This document shows positions 6,505 to 14,366 of a DNA stretch of 18,393 nt, piece by piece. The stretch's first letter is position 1; each line of letters starts with the position of its first letter. The translations under genes were made by a program, and so were the position numbers. The notes below the pieces were generated by a model. That model was given only the letters and a program-made list of their open reading frames with translations, made no database searches and was not told where the DNA came from. Origin of the DNA: an uncultured Clostridia bacterium (lineage in GTDB: Bacteria > Bacillota > Clostridia > Saccharofermentanales > DTU023); contig CAMYEY010000020.1 of NCBI GenBank assembly GCA_947254895.1, positions 1 through 18,393 of the forward strand, written 5' to 3'.

Positions 6505-7329
6505 CTAGGCCTCTTCCTCATCAGGCACAAAATATTCACCCGCCTGCATCATGGTAGAGATGGTCGCCATCGAGCCTGCCTCAGCCTTATCCCGACGGAA
6601 AGATCTGAGTAAATCTTTCTCGGTAAAGGTATCAAGACCTACTGTGTAAATGTTTTCTGAAAGAACTCCCACATCCAGCAGACTTGTCACGATTGCCTTT
6701 TCAAGATCTAAAGTAATACGATCGGAATCATCTTTGAAGATAATCTCATCATAATTATAAAAAGCACCATAGAAGAGATCAGCGACATCATACTGAATCT
6801 CATAAGATTCTCTAGCAATATGAGGGCCTATGCCAACAATCAGGTTAGCCGGATCAACCTGGTAGGCCAACTGGAAGTTTTTAATAGCCATCTGGCTAAT
6901 CTTTGCCAAAGTACCTTTCCAACCAGAATGCAAGTTTGCCTGGACTTTTTTAACCGGATCATATAGGAGAACCGGCACACAATCCGCTTCGGACGAACTG
7001 AGAACAAAGTTATGCTGACTAGTAATTAAACCGTCAACCCCAACAGCCCTGTGACCGAAATTATACTTGCGACCAAGCTCAACCTCATCGACTATCGAAA
7101 CCCAGTCTGTATGTTTTTGGTCCATGAAATAATACTGTTCCGGCAAAATATCCATCACCTCGTAAATCTTCGTCAGGTTTTTCTCCACCTGCCTATCTTC
7201 CTTACTGTCGGTCACTTTCATATTCATATCAATACTGGTAAAAAGGTGGTTAAGACCTTGATTGTATAGCTCCGGAATTCTCAAATATCTAATATTATCT
7301 ACAGTAATTATCTCGTAGGATTGTTGCAT
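6505..7329 (-). CDS. pgeF: PgeF/YfiH (DUF152, laccase-domain) purine nucleoside phosphorylase / peptidoglycan editing factor
   Basis: The product is 274 aa, normal for this family. The zinc-binding His-Cys-His set is visible: His73 in QKHTDWV, Cys117 in SEADCVPVLLYDP and His134 in NLHSGWKGT. GIGPHIARESYEI and the C-terminal FRRDKAEAG correspond to the family's 'GPaIg..sYEV' and 'RRd....GR'. Homologues have been described as polyphenol oxidases, as broad purine nucleoside phosphorylase/adenosine deaminases (LACC1-like), and in E. coli as a factor that removes wrongly incorporated L-Ser from UDP-MurNAc-peptides. Neighbouring VanZ-like and uppP genes fit a cell-wall role. GAGGG just before the ATG fixes the start. 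In many Bacillota this gene lies beside cell-division genes; here it does not. Confidence 0.9.
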   Translation of the reverse strand: MQQSYEIITVDNIRYLRIPELYNQGLNHLFTSIDMNMKVTDSKEDRQVEKNLTKIYEVMDILPEQYYFMDQKHTDWVSIVDEVELGRKYNFGHRAVGVDGLITSQHNFVLSSSEADCVPVLLYDPVKKVQANLHSGWKGTLAKISQMAIKNFQLAYQVDPANLIVGIGPHIARESYEIQYDVADLFYGAFYNYDEIIFKDDSDRITLDLEKAIVTSLLDVGVLSENIYTVGLDTFTEKDLLRSFRRDKAEAGSMATISTMMQAGEYFVPDEEEA

Positions 7330-7413
7330 CTTTTTCCCTCTTTTTATAATTGTCCTTGCTCAAATCTGACCTCTTGTACATCTTGATTAATTCTTTGTTT
7401 GTCGACTTGATTT

Positions 7414-7426
7414 AGGACCGAGCGTC
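7414..7426. repeat. Short inverted repeat in the pgeF leader
   Basis: GGAC-CGAGC-GTCC gives a 4-bp stem with a 5-nt loop, flanked by an A6 run on the plus strand. It would lie early in the pgeF leader. On the minus strand the T-run precedes the stem, so it is not a terminator. Function unknown. Confidence 0.3.
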
Positions 7427-7444
7427 CAAAAAATTAATGTATTT

Positions 7445-7453
7445 ATTATAGCA
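7445..7453 (-). promoter_or_regulatory. Extended -10 promoter for pgeF-vanZ-uppP
   Basis: On the minus strand TGCTATAAT (7453-7445) is a perfect extended -10. The -35 is poor (around GTGCGA at 17 nt). It predicts a start near 7438 and a leader of about 109 nt before the pgeF ATG. Confidence 0.6.
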
Positions 7454-7507
7454 CATAGGCTATTTTATCGCACCTTTGGCCAGTCTCACCCACAGAATAA
7501 AATGTCT

Positions 7508-7536
7508 TTGATAGCCGTGGCTAGCCCTGCTATAAT
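7508..7536 (+). promoter_or_regulatory. Strong promoter for the M18 aminopeptidase gene
   Basis: TTGATA (7508-7513), a 17-nt spacer ending in TGC, and a perfect TATAAT (7531-7536) make a near-consensus promoter with an extended -10. Transcription would start near 7543, about 30 bases before the ATG at 7574. It is divergent from the pgeF promoter, with the two -10 boxes about 80 bases apart. Confidence 0.85.
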
Positions 7537-7573
7537 GGCGGCATAAAAAAACTAATCACTGATGGAGTAAACG

Positions 7574-8884
7574 ATGAGCCAACAAACAAATTACGCAAGT
7601 TATGCTGAAAAATTAATAAACTTTATTAACAGAGCCGTAACACCCTACCAGGCAGTTGATCTTATGGTAAAAAAACTTACCGACCACGGCTACAAGGCCT
7701 ACCAGATCAATCAGGCCCAAACTTTAGAATCAGGCGACCGCTACTATTACACTAAAAACGGCTCAGCCTTGATCGCTTTTGAGATAGGCCAGGATCCTAT
7801 CCAACAAGGTTTCCGGATTTTTGGAGCCCATACAGACTCACCCTGCCTCAGGGTCAAACACGAAGCTACTAATCTCAAGGATAGTGTGATCCGGCTTAAT
7901 ACTGAGATATATGGTGGACCAATCCTTAACACCTGGTTTGACCGTCCCCTGTCCCTGGCAGGTCGAGTCATGGTCAAAGGGCAGGCCGGCCACCTACCCC
8001 AAAGTCTCTTATTTGACTTTAAGAAACCCATACTGGTCCTCCCTAACCTGGCTATTCATATGAACCGACAAGTTAACCAAGGAGTGGAGATCAAGGCCAA
8101 TCTCCACCTGCTGCCCTACCTGACAATGAGTCAAGAAAAGCCCTTACCAGAAAACTTTTTACAGGGACTCATTGCTAAGGAGCTTACTTGCCAGCCAGAA
8201 GATATCCTAGACTTTGATCTTTTTTGTTATGATCCTACCCCAGGTCAGGTTGTCGGCCTGGAAGACGACTTTATTATGGCTCCTCGAATTGATAACTTAG
8301 CTATGTGTCAGGCCGGCTTAGATGCCCTCTTAAGCCTTGACCCAAGCCGGACATTCACGGGTATAAACGTCCTCCTGTATACTGATAATGAGGAAGTGGG
8401 TTCAAGGACCAAACAAGGTGCTGATGGCCTCTTTATGCGAGATGTTTTAGAGAGTATTTATCTCAATCTAGGTGCTTCGCGCCAAGACTTCTTAGCTTCT
8501 TTTGACCACTCCTATATGATCTCAGCTGACCAGGCCCATGCCGTCCACCCCAACTATGGTGACCTAGCCGACCCGGATCACAGACCAAAAATTAATGGTG
8601 GACCGGTCATCAAATTGGCAGCTTCCCAGTCCTATGCTACTGACAGTCTAGCCTCATCCTATTTTATAGATCTCTGTCAAAAAGCAAAGGTACCATACCA
8701 GTGGTTCTTCAACCGCAGTGACCTAAGAGGGGGGTCTACCATTGGGTCAATTACCTCTGCCAGACTACCAATGCCAACAGTGGACATTGGCAATGCAATC
8801 TGGGCCATGCACTCCTGCCGAGAAACTGCAGGCTGCAAAGATTTAGCCTACATTGACGACCTGTTAAAACTTTATTTTGCTTGA
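7574..8884 (+). CDS. apeB: M18-family zinc aminopeptidase (aspartyl/general aminopeptidase)
   Basis: The product is 436 aa, the usual size of bacterial M18 enzymes. These are cytosolic, di-zinc, usually dodecameric aminopeptidases that trim acidic or neutral N-terminal residues from peptides. The metal site is complete by eye: GAHTDSP (His86, Asp88), the Asp in PRIDNLAM (about residue 240), Glu-Glu in TDNEEVGS (about 272-273), the Asp in SADQAHAVHP, and the late His in AMHSCRE near residue 415. SD is GGAG, 6 nt before the ATG. It stands alone behind a strong promoter. Only 28 bases separate its stop from the stop of the convergent murI. Confidence 0.93.
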   Translation: MSQQTNYASYAEKLINFINRAVTPYQAVDLMVKKLTDHGYKAYQINQAQTLESGDRYYYTKNGSALIAFEIGQDPIQQGFRIFGAHTDSPCLRVKHEATNLKDSVIRLNTEIYGGPILNTWFDRPLSLAGRVMVKGQAGHLPQSLLFDFKKPILVLPNLAIHMNRQVNQGVEIKANLHLLPYLTMSQEKPLPENFLQGLIAKELTCQPEDILDFDLFCYDPTPGQVVGLEDDFIMAPRIDNLAMCQAGLDALLSLDPSRTFTGINVLLYTDNEEVGSRTKQGADGLFMRDVLESIYLNLGASRQDFLASFDHSYMISADQAHAVHPNYGDLADPDHRPKINGGPVIKLAASQSYATDSLASSYFIDLCQKAKVPYQWFFNRSDLRGGSTIGSITSARLPMPTVDIGNAIWAMHSCRETAGCKDLAYIDDLLKLYFA

Positions 8885-8912
8885 ACTTCTACCCGTTCTA
8901 AGATGCCAATCG

Positions 8913-9749
8913 CTAGAGCTTCAGTTCTGTGAAATCAACAGAATCCCTGCCATTTTGATCGGACATGATCCGGCTAATCATATTTTGGAAAATGGGGGAA
9001 AGGTCTGATGCATAGAAGCTAAAACTAGCCTGCTGGTCTGGTTGAGCCAGCAGGCCCTCGCGGGTAAGGCTGGATTTCAGGGCTAAAGCTTGGTAACTAG
9101 CGGGATTTAACAATTTTACACCCGGATAAAGTTTCTCTATCCGATGTCCAATCAAGGGGTAGTGGGTACAACCCAAGATGAGATAATCCGGCTTGTTAGC
9201 CATCAGATCATCAAGGTATTTATGGATTAAAGAATCCATAACCGGGTCATCAACCAGTCCTTCTTCTATCATATTAACAAAGAGGGGGCAGGCCTGTGCC
9301 CTGATCATCGTCTCGGGCAAAACGGAGCTAATTTTTTTCTGATAGACCCCCGATGCTATCGTCACCTCTGTTCCAATAATAGCCAGACTGGCATCACTTG
9401 CCACAATTTTAGGCAAGGCCTCTACCATAGGGCCAATGATGTCTATGAAACTAACAGAAGGAAAATTCTTTTGGAGATAGTCCAAACTAGATGAAGAAAC
9501 CGTATTACAGGCGATCACAATAGTTTTGACTCCCTGTTCCAATAAAAACTTCACAATTTGTCCTGAAAACTTTTGGATAGTCTCAACCGACTTGGACCCA
9601 TAAGGGGTTCTAGCTGTGTCACCAAAATAAATGATACTCTCCTGGCTGAGGATATCCCTTATAGCCATAACGGACGTAAGTCCACCAAGACCAGAATCAA
9701 ATATTCCAATCGGATTCACCGGCAATGTATGCGGATACGCCTGTATCAT
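8913..9749 (-). CDS. murI: Glutamate racemase
   Basis: The product is 278 aa. MurI converts L-glutamate to D-glutamate for peptidoglycan stem peptides in the cytosol. IFDSGLGGL is at residues 16-24, with Asp18/Ser19 as substrate and proton-relay residues. YFGDTARTPYG lies at 41-51. The two catalytic cysteines are Cys81 in ACNT and Cys194 in GCTHYPLI. ACNT is followed by Val rather than the more usual Ala. The ATG directly follows the TAG of tex (TAGATG), and its AGGAGG Shine-Dalgarno is embedded in the last tex codons, so the two are translationally coupled. It is the last gene of the tmk operon. No clear terminator follows before the convergent M18 gene. Confidence 0.96.
   Translation of the reverse strand: MIQAYPHTLPVNPIGIFDSGLGGLTSVMAIRDILSQESIIYFGDTARTPYGSKSVETIQKFSGQIVKFLLEQGVKTIVIACNTVSSSSLDYLQKNFPSVSFIDIIGPMVEALPKIVASDASLAIIGTEVTIASGVYQKKISSVLPETMIRAQACPLFVNMIEEGLVDDPVMDSLIHKYLDDLMANKPDYLILGCTHYPLIGHRIEKLYPGVKLLNPASYQALALKSSLTREGLLAQPDQQASFSFYASDLSPIFQNMISRIMSDQNGRDSVDFTELKL
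9028..9055. repeat. Perfect 9-bp inverted repeat inside murI
   Basis: GCCTGCTGG (9028-9036) and CCAGCAGGC (9047-9055) flank a 10-nt loop. On the minus (coding) strand the stem is followed by TAGTTTTAG, so it resembles a weak intragenic terminator or mRNA-stabilising hairpin about 115 bases before the murI stop. Confidence 0.45.
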
Positions 9750-11990
9750 CTATACCTCCTGCCCGGCTGACCCTATCTTCGTCTTGCTTTTCTTCAAGAG
9801 GGTCTTCTTTGTTGTTTCCGGTCGTCCGCCTTGTCTCGTCTTTGACCTGATGAGGCTCAAAGCTAAACGTTTGCCGGCCTTATCATAATCTATAACCTCA
9901 ACTTTCACTTGGTCACCAACCTTAACAATATCCAAAGGATTCTTAACAAAGGTCTGGCTCATCTTTGAAATATGGACTAGGCCATCTTGGTCAAGACCAA
10001 CGTCAACGAAAGCCCCAAAAGCCACAACATTTCTTACAGTCCCCTGTAAAATCATTCCCGGTTTAAGGTCAGAAGCTCTGAGGATTTCAGTCTTTAGCTG
10101 AACGTGCTCTAGGTCATCTCTAGGATCACGGTTAGGCTTCAAGAGGCTTTCTCTGATCTCAGTCAAGGTATAACTATCAAGACCAAATTTTTCAGCCAAA
10201 GCTTTCTGATCAGACTCAGCAATTTTAAGTCCCAATCTAGCGGACGGGGCAACAGCAAAATATTTGGCTATAGCTTCCGTGGCCGCGTAGGACTCAGGGT
10301 GGACTGCCGTTCGATCGAGGTAGAGTGGAGCATCTGCTATTCGCAGGAAGCCAGCAGCTTGTTCAAAACTTTTAGGTCCCAAGTACTTAACCTCTTTAAG
10401 TTGTCTTCGAGAAGAAAAGCCTGATAACTCCTTCCTCTTGGCAACAATTTCTGCAGCTATCTTTTTATTAAGTCCTGCCACATATGCCAGGATATGGGCA
10501 GAGGCGGTATTGAGGTCAACTCCGACTTGGTTAACACAATCTTCAACCACCTCTCGGAGGGCCTGATCTAACTTTTTGCTATTGAGATCATGCTGGTATT
10601 GACCCACTCCAATCGACTTTGGATCAATTTTAACGAGCTCGGCTAAAGGATCTTGAACCCTCCTTGCAATAGATACAGCCGACCTTAAGTTGACATCAAG
10701 GTCCGGAAATTCCATGCTAGCCAAACCAGATACCGAATAGACCGAGGCCCCCGCTTCAGAAACAATTATCCAGGGTATTTTAATCTTATGCCGACCTATA
10801 AAATCAGAAAACCAAAGTTCCGACTCACGTGAAGCTGTCCCATTGCCTATAGCAACCAAGTCACAAGAATTTTCAGATAAAATATCAGCTAAAATCTGGT
10901 CTGCTGAAAGACTATCTTGTTTAGATTTGAAGGGATAGATCGTATCCCAGTCAACAAGATCACCCCTCTGGTTAATCACTGCAAGTTTACAACCGTGACT
11001 ATAGCCGGGATCCCAGCCAAGGATCCGTTTTCCTCGCACAGGCGGTTGGAGCAAAAGATTTCTCAAATTGGCAGCAAATAACTTAATAGAAGCCTCTTCC
11101 GCTTCCTCTCTCTTGCTTTTAAAAAGATCATTTTTAAGTGACGGCTCAAGCAATCTCTGCCAGCTATCTTGGCAAATCAGGTAGAGGCGACTATAAATGC
11201 GGCTCGAATCTGGAATAAAAAACTTAGCCAGATAAGATAGAAGTACCTCCTCTTGAGCATCAAGGCTAACTCTGATACATCCCTCTTTTTCGCCTCTCTG
11301 GATAGCTAGCCAGCGGTGAGCTTCCATAGTCCGCAAAGGTTCACGGTAGGAGTGGTACATCGCATAGTTGTTATCCGGATCAGATTTCTCTGCAGTCTCA
11401 ACGATAGCCTGCCGCCAAATCAGTTTTCTGAGTCCTTTGCGTACATCAGGTCGATCAGCAATCCTTTCTGCTAAAATGTCTCCTGCCCCCTGAAGGACAT
11501 CCTCAACATCCTGCCGCTCCTCAATCTTATCTAAATAGTTCGTAGCTTCTTTAATCAGCTTACTTTCGGTCATTCCGGCAAGCAAAAAGAGGTCTGCTAA
11601 AGGTTCTAGGCCTTGCTTAATCGCCCGATCTGCTCGCGTCTCTCGCTTAAGCTTATAGGGACGATAGATATCCTCAAGGCTAGTCATACTATCAGCTGCA
11701 GCTATATCCCTCGTCAAGCGATCAGTCAGTTGCTCCCTAGACTTCAAATTTTTAATAATTTCTTCTTTGCGTTTAGCTAAGACTTTAAGCCTTTCCCACT
11801 CTTTAACAAAGGCTCTTAGCTTTTGATCTTCTAGATTGCCGGTAACCTCCTTACGGTAACGGGCTATAAAAGGAACAGTATTCCCATCCTCAAGTAGGCT
11901 AATAATAGCTTTTACCCGACTTGGGCTGAGTGAGAATAACTGAGACAAGCTAACTGTTGCAGAATCGTTGGGCAATACTCGTTCTGTCAT
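9750..11990 (-). CDS. tex: Tex-family S1 RNA-binding protein / transcription accessory protein
   Basis: The product is 746 aa, standard for Tex. Its domain order is the family's: a helical N-terminal region with RYRKEVTGNL and IYRPYKLKRETRA (within about residues 1-200), a YqgF/RNase-H-like domain starting near RILGWDPGYSHGCKLAV (about 320), helix-hairpin-helix repeats around 500-560 (VDLNTASAHIL..., YLGPKSFEQAAGFLRI), and an S1 domain near 641-711 (GMILQGTVRNVVAFGAFVDVG). A basic tail of about 35 residues follows. Tex binds nucleic acids, is broadly conserved and has been tied to transcription and toxin expression; its exact molecular role is unsettled. The ATG abuts the ricT TAG (TAGATG), with GGTGAAGAG as the ribosome site. 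Placement directly before murI couples it to a cell-wall gene. Confidence 0.95.
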   Translation of the reverse strand: MTERVLPNDSATVSLSQLFSLSPSRVKAIISLLEDGNTVPFIARYRKEVTGNLEDQKLRAFVKEWERLKVLAKRKEEIIKNLKSREQLTDRLTRDIAAADSMTSLEDIYRPYKLKRETRADRAIKQGLEPLADLFLLAGMTESKLIKEATNYLDKIEERQDVEDVLQGAGDILAERIADRPDVRKGLRKLIWRQAIVETAEKSDPDNNYAMYHSYREPLRTMEAHRWLAIQRGEKEGCIRVSLDAQEEVLLSYLAKFFIPDSSRIYSRLYLICQDSWQRLLEPSLKNDLFKSKREEAEEASIKLFAANLRNLLLQPPVRGKRILGWDPGYSHGCKLAVINQRGDLVDWDTIYPFKSKQDSLSADQILADILSENSCDLVAIGNGTASRESELWFSDFIGRHKIKIPWIIVSEAGASVYSVSGLASMEFPDLDVNLRSAVSIARRVQDPLAELVKIDPKSIGVGQYQHDLNSKKLDQALREVVEDCVNQVGVDLNTASAHILAYVAGLNKKIAAEIVAKRKELSGFSSRRQLKEVKYLGPKSFEQAAGFLRIADAPLYLDRTAVHPESYAATEAIAKYFAVAPSARLGLKIAESDQKALAEKFGLDSYTLTEIRESLLKPNRDPRDDLEHVQLKTEILRASDLKPGMILQGTVRNVVAFGAFVDVGLDQDGLVHISKMSQTFVKNPLDIVKVGDQVKVEVIDYDKAGKRLALSLIRSKTRQGGRPETTKKTLLKKSKTKIGSAGQEV

Positions 11991-12923
11991 CTACTCTTCA
12001 CCCTCATCCAAGCTCGTTTCTGTTGTCTCAATCAAGTCTATACTTTCGTCAAGTCCGGTATAGACCTCAATATCAGATGCATCCTGCTTTTTAGGACAAG
12101 GACATTCCTTTTTTTGGCAAAGAGGTGATATCTCATCTGCAGAAAAAGTTTTGGTCTCTGTATCACCATCAACCTCTAGCAATACTCGGGCTGTTTCCCG
12201 CAAAATATTAACAGAGGTGACCTTGCCTTGTCCAAGGGGTGTTTTGACCATCTGACCGGCATAAGGCATACGCTTTTTAGCATCCGAATAAGCATCATAT
12301 TCATACTGAAGGCAGCAAAGCAAACGCCCGCACGATCCCGAAATTTTTGACGGATTCATAGCCAAGTTCTGCTGTTTAGCCATCTTGATAGAGACCGGAT
12401 AAAAATCCTGTAAAAAGGAGCCACAGCATAGCTCTCGGCCACAAATACCGAGCCCCCCTGTCAACCTAGCCTCATCCCTAACACCAATCTGCCGAAGCTC
12501 AATCCTGGTCCGATAGTTGCCGGCTAGATCTTTAACCAGCTCCCGAAAATCGATCCTGCCATCTGCAGTAAAATAAAAAACAATCCTTTGGTTATCCAGC
12601 ATGCATTCCACATCAACCAGGCGCATAGCCAGGTCATGGGCTTGTATCCTGGATCGGGCAAAATCAAAAGCCTCTTTTTCCAGTTTAAGATTTTCAGAAA
12701 AAATATCTAAATCTACTTGGTCAGCAGGACGAACTATCGGTTTGAGTTCGTGCTTGATTTTAGCATCATCCAAGTCGGTTATGTAACCTGTACAGAAACC
12801 CAGATCTAAGCCCTGGGACGTCTCGACAACCACTTCATCTCCCTTCTCCAAGGGATAGTCCAGGGGGTCAAAATAATAGGCTTTTCCCCTACCATGGATG
12901 CGGACACTAATTACTCTTGCCAT
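11991..12923 (-). CDS. ricT: RicT/YaaT (PSP1 domain) RNA-processing and phosphorelay factor
   Basis: The product is 310 aa. B. subtilis RicT works with RicA (YmcA) and RicF (YlbF) to stimulate RNase Y-dependent mRNA maturation and phosphorelay output, and carries Fe-S ligands. The PSP1 core is clear. Clustered cysteines are at C161, C166 and C167 (GICGRELCCGSF) and C198, C203 and C204 (GSCGRLLCCLQYEYD). A further C-terminal set (LCQKKECPCPKK, near 268-278) lies before an acidic tail. The first five or six residues MARVIS..RI are typical. The ATG lies inside the end of holB (17-nt overlap), with a distant SD (AAAGGA, about 12 nt), so translation probably depends on coupling. RicA and RicF genes are not in this window. 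Confidence 0.93.
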   Translation of the reverse strand: MARVISVRIHGRGKAYYFDPLDYPLEKGDEVVVETSQGLDLGFCTGYITDLDDAKIKHELKPIVRPADQVDLDIFSENLKLEKEAFDFARSRIQAHDLAMRLVDVECMLDNQRIVFYFTADGRIDFRELVKDLAGNYRTRIELRQIGVRDEARLTGGLGICGRELCCGSFLQDFYPVSIKMAKQQNLAMNPSKISGSCGRLLCCLQYEYDAYSDAKKRMPYAGQMVKTPLGQGKVTSVNILRETARVLLEVDGDTETKTFSADEISPLCQKKECPCPKKQDASDIEVYTGLDESIDLIETTETSLDEGEE

Positions 12924-14004
12924 CTATATATAAATCCTTTCTTAAGGTCAATAATAACTGGCCGATCATACCATCAAAACTAGCGTTAACCTGACTTGCC
13001 TTGCTAACCTCGGCCAGGGCTGCAAGGGCCTCGATAATTTTATCTTTCCTTTCCTCAAGCGGAAGATCAGATTTATCTATGTAATAGCTAACTAGCCTCT
13101 TCAATCTATCCCGCAGGTCAAGCTGACTGATGTTCTCTATTGTAACATCTTGAAGTAAAATCAAGCTATCATGGAGCAACTCCTGCCAAACCCCCAAGTA
13201 AAAGTCAATTTGGTCCTTTTGCCGGGTTAAGCCCGCCAACACCTCAGTCAAGAGAGTAGTCCTAGTAGCTGTAGGAAAACTAAAGAAGAGGTCAACCGCC
13301 TCTTGGCGCATCTCCTTATATTGAGGATCCGAGGCAATCTGTAAGGCTCTACCGGGATTTCCCTTGGCTAAAGTCAAACTAAACTCTAAATCTTGAAGGC
13401 TGGCTCTATCTGCTGTGCTTTGTTCCAATATCTGCTTAAGCTCAGACCTACTATAGGGTTGAAGCTTCAGAATTCTAACTCGAGAAACAATCGTATCGAG
13501 CAACTTATCTAGAAGCCTACATGTCAAAAGAAACACTACATGTTCAGGTGGCTCTTCCAATGATTTCAGGAGGGCATTTTGTCCCTGCTCATTGAGGTCG
13601 TCTAAGGAGAATAGGTACACCTTATAGGGTGAAAGCTGAGGCAAAATGCCAAGGTCAGAAATAACCTCCTGGCGAAGCCGATCCAACTTGATCAGTTTAT
13701 CCTTCCCCCTATCAACAATTTTAAAATCAGGATGTGTTCCAGCATTAAAATACTGACAAGAGAGGCATTTGCCGCAGGCTGCACTACTTGCATCTTCCTC
13801 ACTAGCGTGAGAGGAGGACTTGTTATTGAGGCATAAAATTTCCTGAGCAAAAGCCAAGGCAAAGGAGCGTTTCCCCATTCCTTCCTCACCATAAAAAAGG
13901 TAGGCATGATTAAGAGGACTCCCGTCCAGCATGGAATCTTTCAACTGCTCTTTAAGGGTCTTTTGCCCGATTAACCTGTTCAGCTTTTGTCTACTAATAG
14001 GCAA
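12907..14004 (-). CDS. holB: DNA polymerase III subunit delta' (clamp-loader ATPase homologue)
   Basis: The product is 365 aa. It is the clamp-loader subunit that helps load the beta sliding clamp. IGQKTLKEQL opens the AAA+ fold, and a P-loop-like GEEGMGKR lies at residues 39-46. A four-cysteine zinc module is complete (Cys58, Cys77, Cys80, Cys83), with a Ser/Asp/Glu-rich insert between the first and second cysteines. LKSLEEPPEHVVFLL and DTIVSRVRIL are the conserved sensor-1/SRC-region blocks, the latter reading SRV rather than SRC. The start is a TTG directly after the darA TAG, and no ATG exists before residue 25, so this rare start is the best choice. Position downstream of tmk and darA matches the B. 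subtilis order. Confidence 0.93.
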   Translation of the reverse strand: MPISRQKLNRLIGQKTLKEQLKDSMLDGSPLNHAYLFYGEEGMGKRSFALAFAQEILCLNNKSSSHASEEDASSAACGKCLSCQYFNAGTHPDFKIVDRGKDKLIKLDRLRQEVISDLGILPQLSPYKVYLFSLDDLNEQGQNALLKSLEEPPEHVVFLLTCRLLDKLLDTIVSRVRILKLQPYSRSELKQILEQSTADRASLQDLEFSLTLAKGNPGRALQIASDPQYKEMRQEAVDLFFSFPTATRTTLLTEVLAGLTRQKDQIDFYLGVWQELLHDSLILLQDVTIENISQLDLRDRLKRLVSYYIDKSDLPLEERKDKIIEALAALAEVSKASQVNASFDGMIGQLLLTLRKDLYIDGKSN

Positions 14005-14337
14005 CTACATTCTCTCATAGTGGTCTACATCAAGGACAAAGACCGTGGCTCCGCCCACTGTAACCTCAACAGGAAACGGCATATAGGATGAGCCCATACC
14101 TGTAGGAGAAGTTGTCGTATTGATAGTTGTTTTCCTACTGGATGAGTTTTTACGCACGATGTCCAGTGCATAGTCGAGATCCGGTTCATCAACCCCAACC
14201 ATCAAGGTTGTATTCCCTGACCGCAAAAATCCACCTGTGCTACTGAGTCTGGTGACCCGAAAGTTAGCTTTATTTAAGGCAGCAACTAAACGTGAGCTAT
14301 CTTCATCATTAACTATGGCAAATATTAATTTAATCAT
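14005..14337 (-). CDS. darA: Cyclic di-AMP receptor, PII-like (DarA/PstA/YaaQ)
   Basis: The product is 110 aa, the family's usual length. It is a trimeric PII-like protein that binds cyclic di-AMP; the downstream target is not established. Nucleotide-site landmarks are present: NFRVTRL (residues 25-31), TGGFLRSGNTT (34-44) and the C-terminal beta-strand region VTVGGATVFVLDVDHYERM. The long flexible loop around 65-85 is rich in Ser and Thr (TTINTTTSPTG). GGGAGG lies 5 nt before the ATG. It follows tmk by 29 nt and its TAG abuts the holB TTG. No diadenylate cyclase is in the window, but the receptor implies one elsewhere in the genome. Confidence 0.95.
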   Translation of the reverse strand: MIKLIFAIVNDEDSSRLVAALNKANFRVTRLSSTGGFLRSGNTTLMVGVDEPDLDYALDIVRKNSSSRKTTINTTTSPTGMGSSYMPFPVEVTVGGATVFVLDVDHYERM

Positions 14338-14366
14338 TATATCCTCCCAACTTCCCAGTTCTTAGT

